Source: Paenibacillus sp. PastM-3 (GTDB taxonomy: Bacteria; Bacillota; Bacilli; Paenibacillales; Paenibacillaceae). From it: a DNA stretch of 64,000 bases. Below are positions 16,228 to 28,382 of the stretch, piece after piece. The notes beneath the pieces are model-generated. The model searched no databases, was not told the origin of the DNA, and was given only the letters and a program-made list of their open reading frames with translations. Made by a program: the position numbers and the translations under genes. Within the stretch, counting starts at the first letter, position 1, and each line of letters begins with the position of its first letter. Where the stretch lies: positions 574,153-638,152 of the forward strand of contig NZ_JARXXP010000002.1 of NCBI RefSeq assembly GCF_029893965.1, written 5' to 3'.

Positions 16228-18065
16228 CCTTCACTCCCCCTTTGCTGGTTCAGCAGAGGCAGCGTAAATGTGACTAATGAGCCTTCGTTAAGCTCCGACT
16301 GCAGGGAAATGGAACCTCCGTGCGCCTTGACAATTTCCCGGGCAATGGACAGTCCGAGACCGGTACCGCCCATATTCCGTGAACGGGCCTTGTCCACCCG
16401 GTAAAAGCGTTCAAAGATTCGCTCAATATCCTTCTTGGGAATTCCGATCCCGGAATCGCGTACCGATATGGCCAGCATCCCGTCCTCGCTTTTTACAGCC
16501 TGCAGGCTGATCGTGCCGCCCTCGGGCGTATATTTCAGTGCATTGGACACCAGATTGCCAAGCACCTGATCAATCTGGTCCCGGTCCAGCCAGGCTATAG
16601 CGACATCCTTGTGCACGATAGTGCTGATGTGAATCCGTTTCTGGCGGATCTGGAACGAGAAGCGGTCGGCCACATCCTCCAGCATCTCGGAGATATCGGT
16701 CTGCTGAATACGCAGGCTGGATTCCTTGGAATCCAGCCGTGACAGATGCAGCAGGTCGGTGACAAGCCGGATCATCCGCTCCGTTTCGTTGCGGATCACG
16801 CCGACGAACCGCACGGCCAGCTGCTGGTCATCCAGCGCCCCGTCATCCAGCGCTTCCACGTAGCTCTTGATCGTCGTCAGCGGGGTCCGCAGCTCATGGG
16901 ACACGTTGGCCACGAACTCACGCCGCGACTCCTCCAGATTCTCCTGCTCCGTAACATCCTGCAGCACCGCAATCGTCCCGGCAATTCCCCCGCCCTCGCG
17001 CCTGTGGATCGGCGTGAATGTTACCCGCACGATATTCGGGTCTCCCCCGCCCATCGGCGACAGGTGAATCAGCGCCGACTGGGCATTGCCCTCGGCCAGC
17101 GAGCCTGTCTGCTCATGATCCAGGCCGAGCAGCTCATCAAGCGGTGCCCCCTCGGGCAGCGGACCCTCAGAGCCCAGCATATCGGCAGCGCGGGTATTCA
17201 TCAGAATTACCCTGCCGCTCTCATCGGTAGCGACCACGCCGTCGCTCATGTTGGTCAGGATGGAAGCCAGCTTCTCCTTCTCCTCCTCATTCTGCGACAG
17301 CGCCTCGCGCAGCCGGCCGGTCATATAGTTGAACGCCTGGCTCAGCTGGCCGATTTCGTCATTGCCGAACTCGGGCATCCTGCGGTTGAACTTGCCTTCG
17401 GCAAGGGCAGTGGCATGACGGGTCATCTCTTTAATCGGATGGGTAATCGTATGGGCCAGAATGACGCATAACACAGCCGTCAGCGCCAGGGCCAGCAGCA
17501 GCCCGGAAAGAAACACGCTGTTGATCCGGCTCATCGTCGCATAAAGATCCTTCATATCAGCGGCTATATAAATCGCTCCAACGACCTTGTCACCGGCAAG
17601 CACGGGCTTGGCAACTACTTTCTTGCGCACATTATCATCGGCGATGATATATTCCTCATTATCGCTGATACCCTGCAGCGCCCGGCTGACCACAGTCTGC
17701 GTATTCCGCTGTCCTACATAGTCATTCTGTGACGGAACGGAAGTCGTGATAATTTTGCCGCTCGCATCAAGCACCTGAATTTCCGCACCGTTAATGTACA
17801 GGTTATTGACCATGCCGCGCAGGCTCTCCACTGCGGTCTCCTCATCCGTTGTTCCGGTTTCACTACCAAGCTTATCCGCAGTCAGTATGGACAGCATCTC
17901 CGCCCTTGCCTTCAGATCCTTGGTGAAATTCTCAGTCAGGGAATTCTTCATCGAGCTGACAAAATAAACCCCGATCAGCTGCATCGCCACCAGGATCAGC
18001 AAAACATAAATAATGGTCAGCCTGGCCTGAATTGTCCGGAAAAAGGACAGCCCTTTCTTCATCAC
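16224..18065 (-). CDS. walK: essential cell-wall sensor histidine kinase WalK (YycG)
   Basis: A 613-aa kinase. Order of parts: membrane helix 15-36, extracellular sensor 40-180, membrane helix 184-206, HAMP 205-258, PAS 265-370, HisKA with phospho-acceptor His390 in [10 protein letters not shown], and ATPase with N box ([14 protein letters not shown]), DSGIGIP and [13 protein letters not shown]. It phosphorylates WalR to control autolysins and wall turnover. It overlaps walR by 4 nt. A near-perfect Noc-type 14-mer lies in the codons of SIAREIV. Confidence 0.97.
   Translation of the reverse strand: MMKKGLSFFRTIQARLTIIYVLLILVAMQLIGVYFVSSMKNSLTENFTKDLKARAEMLSILTADKLGSETGTTDEETAVESLRGMVNNLYINGAEIQVLDASGKIITTSVPSQNDYVGQRNTQTVVSRALQGISDNEEYIIADDNVRKKVVAKPVLAGDKVVGAIYIAADMKDLYATMSRINSVFLSGLLLALALTAVLCVILAHTITHPIKEMTRHATALAEGKFNRRMPEFGNDEIGQLSQAFNYMTGRLREALSQNEEEKEKLASILTNMSDGVVATDESGRVILMNTRAADMLGSEGPLPEGAPLDELLGLDHEQTGSLAEGNAQSALIHLSPMGGGDPNIVRVTFTPIHRREGGGIAGTIAVLQDVTEQENLEESRREFVANVSHELRTPLTTIKSYVEALDDGALDDQQLAVRFVGVIRNETERMIRLVTDLLHLSRLDSKESSLRIQQTDISEMLEDVADRFSFQIRQKRIHISTIVHKDVAIAWLDRDQIDQVLGNLVSNALKYTPEGGTISLQAVKSEDGMLAISVRDSGIGIPKKDIERIFERFYRVDKARSRNMGGTGLGLSIAREIVKAHGGSISLQSELNEGSLVTFTLPLLNQQRGSEG
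16333..16346. promoter_or_regulatory. candidate Noc-binding site inside walK
   Basis: ATTTCCCGGGCAAT on the plus strand matches the Bacillus Noc site ATTTCCCGGGAAAT at 13 of 14 positions. It is created by the codons of the conserved kinase block (IAREI), so chance is a real alternative. Confidence 0.3.
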
Positions 18066-18793
18066 AAGCCCCCGCTTTTGGGGCTATGCATCAGATAGCC
18101 CAGTCCCCGCCGGGTAAAGATATATTCCGGCTTGCTGGGATTCTCCTCAATTTTCTCTCTCAGGCGCCGGATCGTGACATCAACAGTCCGGACATCGCCG
18201 AAATATTCGAATCCCCATACCGCCTGCAGCAGATGCTCCCGTGTCATAACTTTGCCGGCATGGCGGATCATATAATAGAGCAGCTCATATTCGCGGTGGG
18301 TCAGATCCAGCGGTTCTCCGTCCTTATAGACCATGTACATGTCGGTATCCACAAACAGCCCGAAATGCTGGATACCCTGCTTGCTCTCCACCGTCTCATT
18401 CAGCAATCCGGCGGATACCGGTTTATGCTGGCGCCGCATCTGCGCTTTGACTCTGGCCAGCAGCTCGCGTGTGCTGAAGGGCTTGGTTACATAATCATCG
18501 GCGCCCAGCTCAAGGCCCAGCACCTTATCGATTTCCCCGTCCTTGGCGGTCAGCATGATAATCGGAATATCCAGATGCGCAAGGCGTACCTCGCGGCACA
18601 CATCCATCCCGTCCTTGCCTGGAAGCATGAGATCGAGCAGCATCAGATCAGGCCGTTTGGATAGTGCCAGCTCCACCGCGCTGTTGCCGTCAAACGCACA
18701 GATCACCTCATAGCCTTCTTTTTCTAAATTGAATTTCAAAATATCAGCAATAGGCTGTTCATCGTCAACTACCAGAATCGTCCCCATCTGCAT
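18062..18793 (-). CDS. walR: essential response regulator WalR (YycF)
   Basis: A 243-aa OmpR-family regulator. The receiver domain (1-120) has the acidic pair in VVDDE and phospho-acceptor Asp54 in [12 protein letters not shown]. The winged-helix DNA-binding domain (about 135-240) contains [17 protein letters not shown]. It controls autolysin and wall-metabolism genes as partner of WalK. It is first gene of walRKHIJ; AAAGGTGA lies about 10 nt upstream of the ATG, and MGTILVVDD two codons later is an alternative start. Confidence 0.97.
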   Translation of the reverse strand: MQMGTILVVDDEQPIADILKFNLEKEGYEVICAFDGNSAVELALSKRPDLMLLDLMLPGKDGMDVCREVRLAHLDIPIIMLTAKDGEIDKVLGLELGADDYVTKPFSTRELLARVKAQMRRQHKPVSAGLLNETVESKQGIQHFGLFVDTDMYMVYKDGEPLDLTHREYELLYYMIRHAGKVMTREHLLQAVWGFEYFGDVRTVDVTIRRLREKIEENPSKPEYIFTRRGLGYLMHSPKSGGL

Positions 18794-18880
18794 ATGCTCA
18801 GCTTCACCTTTCTCGCCATACTTGTCATTGATTCTCTTATTTTAACATACTAGTCCTGACGTCACATCCTACTCCCGGTA

Positions 18881-18914
18881 AATATAAAGCCGCCCGAAAC
18901 GGTTTCGGACGGCT
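18881..18914 (-). terminator. terminator between the M23 gene and walR
   Basis: AGCCG-CCGAAAC pairs with GTTTCGG-CGGCT, followed by TTTATATTT on the minus strand. It separates the endopeptidase transcript from the wal operon. Confidence 0.85.
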
Positions 18915-18931
18915 GGGTTATAAAGAATGAA

Positions 18932-20479
18932 TTATTTCAAATATTTCAGCGGATTGACTGCTGTGCCGTTCTTGCGGATTTCAAAATGCAGGTGGGTTCC
19001 CGTCGAGCGGCCCGTGTTACCCATAATCCCGATCTTGCTCCCCTGCTCAAGCCGTTGTCCGACTGATACCGAAATACTGCGCAAGTGACCGTAATAGGTC
19101 ACGTAACCGTTCTTGTGATCGACAATAACCACATTACCGTATCCGCTCTGTACGCCGGCAAAGGTAACGGTTCCTGCATCGGCTGCCTTAATCGTACGGT
19201 TGCCCGACACGAGGTCTACACCCTTATGGGCGCGTCCCCAGCGTTCGCCGAAGCTGCTGGATAACGTTGCGCCGCTGACCGGCCAGGCGAACATGCCGGT
19301 TCCTTCACCGACAACCTTTGTCCCGCGGTAGACGACTTCGGGCAGCGATTCCTTGAGCACCGTCTGTCCCAGCCACTCCTCCTTGACGACCAGGCCGTTC
19401 TCCTTCGTTAACCGATACTGCATTTCCTTCAGCCCGGTCTGGCCGGGACGAACAACCTTGCTCTTACCGGCAGCCAGCTGATCGCTTGTACGGACAATGA
19501 CCTCAGGCTCTGTAACCACCTGCTCTGTTACCTGCTCAACCGTCGTAACGGTAAGCTCAGGCTGCGGCACCGTCAGCTGCAGCTCATCCCCGATCTGCAG
19601 GGTTAGCTCCTTGACGGTTGGGTTGTTGCGGAATATATCAGCCTGAGTGATGCTGAACCGCTTGGCAATTCCTGAAACCGTATCACCTTCCTGTACGGTA
19701 TAGACCAGCGGCTCTTCCTTGCCTTCAGTCAGTGCCTTGACCGCTTCCTCCAGCGTTAACACCTTGTTAGGATCAGCCTTGACCGGAACAATGGTCACCT
19801 CTTCCTCGATGGAAGCCGAATCCACCTTCCCCGTGTTTGTGGAAACCGCCGCCTTACTGGTGGCCGCCATCTTCTTCAGCTGCGCACCTGCTGTTTCCGC
19901 TGCCGCCGGCAGGTAATGCGCCTTCACGCCCTGCAGTACAGCATTTGCTGTTTCCTGGTCCTTAACGATACCGATCGATTTGCCGTCTACAGTCAGCTGA
20001 ACACCGACTGCATACGCCTTGAGCATGCCATCCAGCTTGTCCAGCGTAGCTGCAGTGTCAACCACCGGCTTATATGCCGCTTCTTCCTCGGTAGTTATCC
20101 CGGTTGTCTGCAATACCATAACTGTGTCCGGATACTTGGACTGGTATTCCTCGCGTTTCTGTTCAAACAGCTGGTCCAGCTCAGACTGCTGGCTGATCTT
20201 GCCGATTTCCTCGCCCTTTACCAGCACCTTGTAATAGGTGACTGTATTGGCAGCCATATACTTCTTCTCTGCCCCGACCAGGAAGGCAGACAAAAGCACC
20301 AGCCCGGCTGATGCCGCAATCCAGGAACGCCGCAGTCTCCGCGGTTTGGGTTCCTGATGAAAGACAATAGCGTCGCCGGAGGCACGTGTGCCCTGTGGAC
20401 TCTCTGCGCCGGATCCTGCGGATGTTCCTTCACTGCCCCGCAGCTTCCCCATCAGGCGCATGAACTTAAATCCCTTCAT
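18932..20479 (-). CDS. LysM-G5-M23 peptidoglycan endopeptidase
   Basis: A 515-aa membrane-anchored or exported protein. A basic N-terminus precedes one membrane segment (about residues 50-70), then a coiled linker, a LysM wall-binding domain (VYTVQEGDTVSGIAKRFSI region), a G5 domain and a C-terminal M23 (LytM) domain. M23 zinc motifs are HKGVD and HLHFEI. It cleaves peptide cross-links in peptidoglycan, a natural partner or target of the adjacent wal operon. The ATG at 20479 (MKGFKFMRLM) has AAAGGGAGAG upstream and is preferred over the frame to 20530. Confidence 0.92.
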   Translation of the reverse strand: MKGFKFMRLMGKLRGSEGTSAGSGAESPQGTRASGDAIVFHQEPKPRRLRRSWIAASAGLVLLSAFLVGAEKKYMAANTVTYYKVLVKGEEIGKISQQSELDQLFEQKREEYQSKYPDTVMVLQTTGITTEEEAAYKPVVDTAATLDKLDGMLKAYAVGVQLTVDGKSIGIVKDQETANAVLQGVKAHYLPAAAETAGAQLKKMAATSKAAVSTNTGKVDSASIEEEVTIVPVKADPNKVLTLEEAVKALTEGKEEPLVYTVQEGDTVSGIAKRFSITQADIFRNNPTVKELTLQIGDELQLTVPQPELTVTTVEQVTEQVVTEPEVIVRTSDQLAAGKSKVVRPGQTGLKEMQYRLTKENGLVVKEEWLGQTVLKESLPEVVYRGTKVVGEGTGMFAWPVSGATLSSSFGERWGRAHKGVDLVSGNRTIKAADAGTVTFAGVQSGYGNVVIVDHKNGYVTYYGHLRSISVSVGQRLEQGSKIGIMGNTGRSTGTHLHFEIRKNGTAVNPLKYLK

Positions 20480-20736
20480 GAAACTCTCCCTTTCAATCTG
20501 CCCGTTCAGCCCGCTCCGGAGAGCGGCCAAGCTTGTTTTGCGACCCCTTTTATATATTCTGCTGTGTCTTATTTTTCTTTTTACATTAGTGTGAATGGTT
20601 CGTGTTGTATGTTATAAATTTTCACGGTGTGACCAGTGTCTTTCAGCACTTAAAAGGTTACAAAAAATTAACCCCTTCAAGTCCTTTTTTACTGTACCAT
20701 AGCCCGAAGAATAATTTCAACTTTCTAAACATGGCA

Positions 20737-20764
20737 AAACCCGCGTTTATCGCGGGTTTTTATC
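20737..20764. terminator. bidirectional terminator
   Basis: AAACCCGCG-TTTAT-CGCGGGTTT with T-runs on both strands, 56 nt after the stop of the 207-aa membrane protein. Confidence 0.9.
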
Positions 20765-20819
20765 AATAATTTGCAGTTTAAACACCATTTCTGTGTCTAA
20801 AAATTGACTCTTTTGTAAT

Positions 20820-21443
20820 TTATGGATTTACGGAAGACTCCGGTGTAAGCATTTTTATTAACAGCTCATATTCATCCTGATTTACGTATTTGGCAATAAC
20901 CTCCTGTATTTCCTTAACTTCAGACTCTGTTAACCCATCCTCCATTGCTGTAGAGATCGCCTGCATCTCCTCCTGCGGAAGCTTTGTCATCAGAATATTG
21001 AAGATACCTACTTTATCCTCTTCCGGTATATTGTCCTTCATCTCATTCATCGCGTCAGGGGTCATAACCAGCTGTTGATCCTGGCTCTCCGCATCCGGGG
21101 CCTCCGCGGAATCCTCATCGGCCGGCTGGCCCATAGCGGCCACAGCATCCTCTGGCACCTTCTCCTCTACCGCCTTATCACCGGCGTCCTTGGCCGGATT
21201 GTCCCCGGTATTCTCTTCCTCCTTCTGGCTGGTGACCCCGTCTGATTCAGTCTTACTGCCCATTCCCGTCAGACTTTTCACAAAGCCGCCGATCCCCGGC
21301 GCCGGGCTGTCCAGCTTAATATCAAAGCTTGCCAGCACCGACTGAATGTAGGTATTAACCACATAGGCCGTTGTCAGCACTGACAGCGCACTGGCCAGTA
21401 CAACAATCAGGCATATGCCAACTGCGTTTTTTACAATCTTCAT
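20820..21443 (-). CDS. acidic single-pass membrane protein of unknown function
   Basis: A 207-aa protein starting MKIVKNAVGICLIVVLASAL; the ATG at 21443 has GGGAG about 10 nt upstream. Residues 7-30 form a membrane helix. Residues 60-120 are a disordered stretch rich in Glu, Asp, Ala and Pro. The C-terminal third (MTPDAMNEMKDNIPEEDKVG onward) is predicted all-helical and acidic. I see no catalytic motif and recognise no family. It is an independent transcription unit between purA and the M23 endopeptidase. A wall or sporulation role is only suggested by position. Confidence 0.75.
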   Translation of the reverse strand: MKIVKNAVGICLIVVLASALSVLTTAYVVNTYIQSVLASFDIKLDSPAPGIGGFVKSLTGMGSKTESDGVTSQKEEENTGDNPAKDAGDKAVEEKVPEDAVAAMGQPADEDSAEAPDAESQDQQLVMTPDAMNEMKDNIPEEDKVGIFNILMTKLPQEEMQAISTAMEDGLTESEVKEIQEVIAKYVNQDEYELLIKMLTPESSVNP

Positions 21444-21591
21444 TATGTCACTTCTCCCTTGCACTCTGTCATACTCCATCTTTCGGAAAATGAATTCTTT
21501 ACCGCTCTTAAATTCCAGTATTGACCATATTATGCGGCGGGAAACGTATACCCGGTGAACCGAGCCAGGCGCAAGTGAAAAATGGACATGC

Positions 21592-21617
21592 AAAAAGGAC
21601 CCCTTTGCAGAGGTCCT
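21592..21617 (-). terminator. purA terminator
   Basis: AGGACC pairs with GGTCCT across a short loop, followed by TTTTTG on the minus strand, 19 nt after the purA stop. Confidence 0.85.
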
Positions 21618-21635
21618 CTCGTTATAAACCGTTTA

Positions 21636-23066
<1,431 letters not shown>

Positions 23067-23078
23067 TTAATGTCAAAT

Positions 23079-23118
23079 AAAAAACGAACGATCACACAGG
23101 TTAATGTATGATCGTTCG
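23079..23118 (-). terminator. terminator of the dnaB transcript
   Basis: CGAACGATC pairs with GATCGTTCG, followed by TTTTTTA on the minus strand, just after the dnaB stop. Confidence 0.9.
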
Positions 23119-23137
23119 GGTATTGTGCATAAATTAC

Positions 23138-24499
23138 TTAACCTGCAAACGGTTCGGAGTGTGCGCGCTCGTAGTTGACGAACTTATTAAAGTTCTTCAG
23201 AAATACAAGCTCCACGGTGCCTACAGGACCGTTACGCTGCTTGGCAATAATGATTTCGATAATATTCTTTTTCTCCGTATCCTGGTTATAGTAATCGTCA
23301 CGGTACAGGAACGCGACGATATCGGCATCCTGCTCGATTGAACCGGATTCACGGAGGTCACTCATCATCGGGCGCTTGTCCTGACGCTGCTCTACACCAC
23401 GGCTGAGCTGGGACAGGGCAACAACCGGAACGTCCAGCTCACGGGCAATCTGCTTCAGCGTACGGGAAATCTCAGAGACCTCCTGCTGCCGGTTCTCGCC
23501 GGGCTTGCCGCGGCCCTGAATCAGCTGCAGGTAGTCGATGACGATCATGCCAAGGCCTTTTTCCTTCTTCAGCCTGCGGCATTTGGCGCGGATATCGGTA
23601 ACCGTAATCCCGGGAGTATCATCAATGTAAATTTCTGACTCGGCCAAGGCCTGGATCCCCATGGTCAGCTTGGACCAGTCGTCATCATTTTTGAATTCGC
23701 CGGTACGCATGATATTGGCATCGAGATTAGCCTCGGCGCAGATCATACGCTGTACCAGCTGGGCCGCCGACATTTCCAGACTGAAGATCGCCACGGTCTC
23801 CTGGGCGCGGACCGCTACGTTCTGGGCTATATTCAGCGCGAACGCTGTCTTGCCGACAGAAGGACGGGCAGCAACAATGATCAGGTCATTGCGCTGAAAA
23901 CCGTTGGTCATATGATCAAGGTCAACGAAGCCGGTCGGAATTCCCGAGGTATTGCCTTTATTCTGATGGAGCATTTCCACACGGTCGAATACCTCCATCA
24001 CGACATCACGGATGGCAATAAAGCCGCTGCCGCTGCGCCGGTTAGAGATTTCCAGGATCCGCCGCTCGGCATCGCTCAGCATAATCCCTACATCTTCGCC
24101 GCCGGTGTAGCCTTCGCTGACAATCTGCGTAGCTGTGCGGATCAGCCGCCGCAGCATCGCCTTTTCTTCAATGATCTGGGCATAGTAGTCCACGTTGGCT
24201 GCGGTCGGAACTGCATGGGCCAGCTTAGCCAGATAGCTGACACCGCCGATATCCTCAAGCTCTCCCTTATCCTGTAACCGGGAGGTCAGTGTAATCAGGT
24301 CAATCGGCTGGCTCTCTTCTCCGAGCTGCACCATCGCCTCAAAGATCATCTGATGCGGTTTGTCGTAGAAGTCTTCGGTTTGCACCCGCTCCATCGCTGT
24401 TATCAGCGCCTCATCATGCAGCAGAACAGCACCTAGTACGGCTTGCTCCGCCTCCAGATTCTGCGGGGGAATCCGATCGAAAAAGAGATCTCCACCCAT
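23138..24499 (-). CDS. dnaB: replicative DNA helicase
   Basis: A 453-aa hexameric DnaB helicase (DnaC in Bacillus subtilis naming). The N-terminal domain (PPQNLEAEQAVLGAVLL) interacts with primase. The RecA-like motor has Walker A ARPSVGKTAFALN and Walker B MIVIDYLQLI, plus the conserved SQLSRGVEQR. It unwinds the parental duplex at the fork. It lies 1 nt after rplI in the operon DUF2232-gdpP-rplI-dnaB. Confidence 0.97.
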   Translation of the reverse strand: MGGDLFFDRIPPQNLEAEQAVLGAVLLHDEALITAMERVQTEDFYDKPHQMIFEAMVQLGEESQPIDLITLTSRLQDKGELEDIGGVSYLAKLAHAVPTAANVDYYAQIIEEKAMLRRLIRTATQIVSEGYTGGEDVGIMLSDAERRILEISNRRSGSGFIAIRDVVMEVFDRVEMLHQNKGNTSGIPTGFVDLDHMTNGFQRNDLIIVAARPSVGKTAFALNIAQNVAVRAQETVAIFSLEMSAAQLVQRMICAEANLDANIMRTGEFKNDDDWSKLTMGIQALAESEIYIDDTPGITVTDIRAKCRRLKKEKGLGMIVIDYLQLIQGRGKPGENRQQEVSEISRTLKQIARELDVPVVALSQLSRGVEQRQDKRPMMSDLRESGSIEQDADIVAFLYRDDYYNQDTEKKNIIEIIIAKQRNGPVGTVELVFLKNFNKFVNYERAHSEPFAG

Positions 24500-24500
24500 T

Positions 24501-24947
24501 TTACTCCTCCGTTACCTGAACCGTGAGGTTAGCCTTTACTTCAGTGTGCAGCTTCACATGAATCTGGAATGTGCCAATATGACGAATAGGATCATTCAGC
24601 TCAATCTTGCGTTTGTCGATTACGATACCCTGGGTGGCTGCAAGCGTCTCGGCAATCTGCTTGCTGGTGATAGCCCCGAACAGCCGGCCGCCTTCACCTG
24701 ATTTTGCTTTCAGCGTCAGGGTGAGCTCGTCCAGCTTCTTGCCAAGCTGTACTGCTTCTTCTTTCTCCTGTTCCTTCTTGCGCTGTTCGGCAGCAGCCTG
24801 GTTCTCCAGTGTTTTTACGTTGCCGTCAGTAGCCGGACGTACAAGTCCTCGCGGCAGCAGGAAGTTCGTTGCGTAGCCTTCCGATACCTCTTTAACCTGT
24901 CCCTTTTTACCTTGTCCCTTAACATCTTTTATAAAAATGACCTTCAT
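24501..24947 (-). CDS. rplI: 50S ribosomal protein L9
   Basis: A 148-aa L9. The N-terminal domain [20 protein letters not shown] binds 23S rRNA; a long helix and a C-terminal domain follow. The start overlaps the gdpP stop by 4 nt. The rplI-dnaB-gdpP grouping is standard in Firmicutes. Confidence 0.97.
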   Translation of the reverse strand: MKVIFIKDVKGQGKKGQVKEVSEGYATNFLLPRGLVRPATDGNVKTLENQAAAEQRKKEQEKEEAVQLGKKLDELTLTLKAKSGEGGRLFGAITSKQIAETLAATQGIVIDKRKIELNDPIRHIGTFQIHVKLHTEVKANLTVQVTEE

Positions 24948-26953
24948 TCGAACAGCCCCTCTTTCGCTTCAATTTCCGCCAGCACTTCAAGCAGTCTGGC
25001 CTCTGCTTCCTTACAGGTTCCTTCAAGCTGCACCGCCGCGTTGGACAAGTGTCCGCCGCCGCCCAGCTTCTCCATCACGACCTGCACGTTCATCCGTCCC
25101 AGTGAACGCGCGCTGATGCCGATTAGGCCGTCAGGCCGCTCGCTGATGACAAAGGATGCCACCACATTCGTCATGCCCAGGAGAGTATCTGCTGTCTGGG
25201 CAATAAGCAGCTGCGGGATTTTCATGCCCGGTGACGTTACAACCAGTGCAATATGATCATACACCATCCGCGCATGTTTGATAATTTCGGCTTTGGAGAT
25301 ATACTCCTGCAGATCCTCCTTCAGCATACGCTGGATCAGGATCGTATCCGCCCCGATCCGCCGCAGGAAGCCTGCCGCCTCAAATGTACGGGAGCCGGTA
25401 TGGAGGGCAAAATGCTTCGTATCCACCGTAATACCAGCCAGCAGCATGGTCGCCTCCAGCGGGCTTAGCTTAATCTTATCGTGAATATACTGTAGCAGCT
25501 CCGTTACCAGCTCACAGGTTGAGGAGGCATACGGCTCCAGATATACCAGCACGGCATCATTGATGAACTCTTCACCCCGCCGGTGATGGTCAACGACCAC
25601 GATCCGGCTGGCATACTGCACCAGCCGCGGCTCCATAGTCATAGAGGCTTTATGGGTATCTACAACGATGAGCAGCGTATGCTCGGTCATCATCTGCAGT
25701 GCCTGCTCGGTGGTGATAAAATTGCTGTACAGCTCCTCATCCCGCTTGATCTGTTCCAGCATCCTGGTTATGGACGGGTTCGGCCCCTCCGTGACAATGC
25801 TGGCTTCCACATTGTACATCTGTGCTGCCTTCAGCAGGCCGATTGAAGCACCGATCGCGTCAATGTCAGGCGTGCGGTGTCCCATAATCAGCACCTTGTC
25901 ACTCTCCTGCATAAGGTCACGCAGGGCATGGGCAATGACCCTTGCCCGGACCCGCGTCCGCTTCTCTGCAGCATTACTCTTGCCGCCGTAGAAGGACAAG
26001 CGCTGGCCTGCCTTCACCGCAGCCTGGTCGCCGCCGCGCCCGAGCGCCATATCCAGACTGGACTGCGCCAGCGCCCCGAGCTCGCTTGCAGACTCCGTCC
26101 CATAAGCAAGGCCGATGCTCAGCGTCATCGGCACTTTAAGATCAGCCGTCATCTCGCGCACTTCATCGAGAATGACGAACCGGCTCTCCTCCAGCGCCTG
26201 CAGGCTGCGGTGATTAAGCAGCATCAGATATCGCTCTGAAGACAGCCGCCGCAGATAGACCTCAAACTGCTTGCTCCATTCCGTAATCTCGCTGGCTACC
26301 TTGGCAATCAGCGAAGTCCGCTGCTGATCATCCATGCCCTGGGCGGCCTCATCCAGATTGTCCATCATGACAATACCGATGGCCAGCTTCTCTTCCTCAT
26401 AGCGTTCACGAAGCACCACAAGCTCCGTAATATCGTATAAGTACAGCATGCGTTCACTGGGAATGATCACCGCCTGGTAATACCGGTCATCCACGGTGAT
26501 TTCCTGTCTGACATCCTTCAGTGTGCCGGTATCCCTGGCCGCCTCCCGCTTCACCGGCCCGCCTGCGGCCAGTGCAGGCACTACATCAGGCAGCAGCTCC
26601 TGCAGCTCTTCACCTACCAGTGTCTTGCGGCTGAAGATTTCGCTGGCGTTGCGGTTATGCCACTCCACAGTTCGGTCCTCACTGTACAGGATGATGCCAA
26701 GGGGAAGCATGCTGACCGCCTCGCCTTCAACCCTTTTGATCCGGAAGGACAGCCCGTTGATATACTCCACCAGATTGCGCCGGAACGAGAGCTCCGCCTG
26801 CAGCATTGAGAAGCACAGCGTGCCTGCCAGAAACAGGCTGGCCACACCGAGAACCCAGTTATAGCTGCTGACAATGATAATAAGGACCAGCATCAGCAGG
26901 AACGCCCATACGGTATGATAGCCGTGCCAGCGTCTTTGCAGAAATTTAGGCAT
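24944..26953 (-). CDS. gdpP: cyclic-di-AMP phosphodiesterase GdpP (YybT)
   Basis: A 669-aa membrane enzyme: two helices (residues 14-52), a PAS-like domain (about 75-165), a degenerate GGDEF domain (about 180-310), then DHH ([13 protein letters not shown] near 355; [12 protein letters not shown] near 445) and DHHA1 ([10 protein letters not shown] near 630). DHH/DHHA1 hydrolyses c-di-AMP to pApA, controlling potassium and wall homeostasis. It is coupled to rplI by a 4-nt overlap and lies 11 nt after the DUF2232 gene. Confidence 0.96.
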   Translation of the reverse strand: MPKFLQRRWHGYHTVWAFLLMLVLIIIVSSYNWVLGVASLFLAGTLCFSMLQAELSFRRNLVEYINGLSFRIKRVEGEAVSMLPLGIILYSEDRTVEWHNRNASEIFSRKTLVGEELQELLPDVVPALAAGGPVKREAARDTGTLKDVRQEITVDDRYYQAVIIPSERMLYLYDITELVVLRERYEEEKLAIGIVMMDNLDEAAQGMDDQQRTSLIAKVASEITEWSKQFEVYLRRLSSERYLMLLNHRSLQALEESRFVILDEVREMTADLKVPMTLSIGLAYGTESASELGALAQSSLDMALGRGGDQAAVKAGQRLSFYGGKSNAAEKRTRVRARVIAHALRDLMQESDKVLIMGHRTPDIDAIGASIGLLKAAQMYNVEASIVTEGPNPSITRMLEQIKRDEELYSNFITTEQALQMMTEHTLLIVVDTHKASMTMEPRLVQYASRIVVVDHHRRGEEFINDAVLVYLEPYASSTCELVTELLQYIHDKIKLSPLEATMLLAGITVDTKHFALHTGSRTFEAAGFLRRIGADTILIQRMLKEDLQEYISKAEIIKHARMVYDHIALVVTSPGMKIPQLLIAQTADTLLGMTNVVASFVISERPDGLIGISARSLGRMNVQVVMEKLGGGGHLSNAAVQLEGTCKEAEARLLEVLAEIEAKEGLFE

Positions 26954-26964
26954 GACCTCTCACC

Positions 26965-27882
26965 CTATCGTTTCGATTTCTTCACAAACTCCCGCAGCGG
27001 GAAGGCAATGTCGATAATACCGATAATCCAAAGTCCCGGTATCCAGAGAACAAGCAGTGACAGCACTACCGCCACAACTTTGCTCCACTTGAGCTCATGG
27101 ACAATAAAGAACATGAAGCCGATGGTCTGGATAATAAAGACAGCCTGGAGCAGCGGCAGCAGGTTAGCGCTGATCATCGGCATAAAGCCGCTGTCCGAAT
27201 TGCCGAAGATGAAGCTGATGACGACGCCAATCAGATAGTACCAGATAAACGATCTGGAGAGTCTCCATTCACGTGCAGGCTTCAGTTTCGGAACCGCATA
27301 TTCCATACTGTTAAGAATAGGACGGACAATGGAATGGGTAATTACAGCCATTATAAAAGAGCTCATAATCAGCGTTATTGGAATAACCTGTATGGTCATA
27401 AAGCTGATATCACTTACATCCTTGGATGTGAGAATGAATTCACTGGCCAGCGGGTTGCCTGTGCCAAGTTCAGCCAGTATGTCTGCAACCATCTGCACCG
27501 TATCTGTTACATAACTGGTTAGGCTAAAATCAAACAACGCGGTACCCACGACAAGAAGCAGCAGAAACTGTCCAAGAATCGTAATAGTTCCGGCCAGAAT
27601 GGTTGACAATGCCGAGGCGTGCTTCCTGTACCATCTTCCCATCACGAGCGCAGGAATCAGGAAATAAAGCGCTAACAGCACATAGACAGGTGTAATCAGA
27701 CCCACGATCAGCAGGACTGGCAATAGATGGAGAATAAACTGTTTCGTGTTCAGGGTAGTGAACAGCACTACAGCCGGAATGATCAGAAATAGTGTAGTAA
27801 TAATGAGCAGCGGGGTGGATAGGGATAACAGCAGCAGTAAGTATGCGATGCTCCATGCCACAGATGTCCAGCGGAATTTCAA
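26965..27882 (-). CDS. DUF2232 (YybS-like) multi-pass membrane protein
   Basis: A 305-aa very hydrophobic protein with about eight membrane helices, no soluble domain and no catalytic motif. YybS/DUF2232 proteins precede gdpP in most Bacilli and look like substrate-binding subunits of ECF-type transporters, though the role is not settled. It is co-transcribed with gdpP (11 nt) and follows the MazG-like gene by 6 nt. Confidence 0.88.
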   Translation of the reverse strand: MKFRWTSVAWSIAYLLLLLSLSTPLLIITTLFLIIPAVVLFTTLNTKQFILHLLPVLLIVGLITPVYVLLALYFLIPALVMGRWYRKHASALSTILAGTITILGQFLLLLVVGTALFDFSLTSYVTDTVQMVADILAELGTGNPLASEFILTSKDVSDISFMTIQVIPITLIMSSFIMAVITHSIVRPILNSMEYAVPKLKPAREWRLSRSFIWYYLIGVVISFIFGNSDSGFMPMISANLLPLLQAVFIIQTIGFMFFIVHELKWSKVVAVVLSLLVLWIPGLWIIGIIDIAFPLREFVKKSKR

Positions 27883-27888
27883 CAGTTT

Positions 27889-28200
27889 TCACCTCTTACG
27901 CATATGTTCTTCTAGTGCAGATATATCATTGTACCATTCTTCAAGCTGATGCCCTTCCTGCCTGTGCTTCCTTAGCTTCTCCAGCAGCAGGTCATCAAGC
28001 TCCCGGTAAGGGAGTCCAAGCCGGCGTCCCAGGATGTAAGAGCTCATAATCAGGCTGGCCAGACTGTCACCGACACGGGCGGTACTGCCTTCCCAAAGCG
28101 CCTTAAACAACCGTGAGACTTGGTCGATCACTTCGGTCTTTAACCACTCAATTACTTTGGCGCGTTTGGCTACATCCAGATCCTTCGGCACATTCGGCAC
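27889..28200 (-). CDS. MazG-like family protein
   Basis: A 103-aa all-helical protein (MPNVPKDLDVAKRAKVIEWL...) of the short MazG-like group. Family relatives hydrolyse non-canonical nucleoside triphosphates, but the EExxE metal motif of true MazG is not evident here, so catalytic activity is doubtful. It is first gene of the operon that continues to dnaB. Confidence 0.75.
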   Translation of the reverse strand: MPNVPKDLDVAKRAKVIEWLKTEVIDQVSRLFKALWEGSTARVGDSLASLIMSSYILGRRLGLPYRELDDLLLEKLRKHRQEGHQLEEWYNDISALEEHMRKR

Positions 28201-28382
28201 GTCTCTCTACCTCCGGCAAAAGCATTATTCTCCATTATAGCATAAATATTTCCCGGTCACACGGAACTCCCCGCCCCGAAAAGCCTTAGCTAAAGGGCCC
28301 TTCAAAAAAGGCCCGCATTCCGTTATATGCCGGAAATACAGGCCTTATCAGTGCTCCATCTGCTTCTGCAATCAGTTAATCA

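Noticed and set aside
28262..28315. GGGCCC-rich hairpin before the MazG-like operon
   Set aside because: The stem is imperfect and has no proper T tail on either strand; not strong enough to call a terminator.
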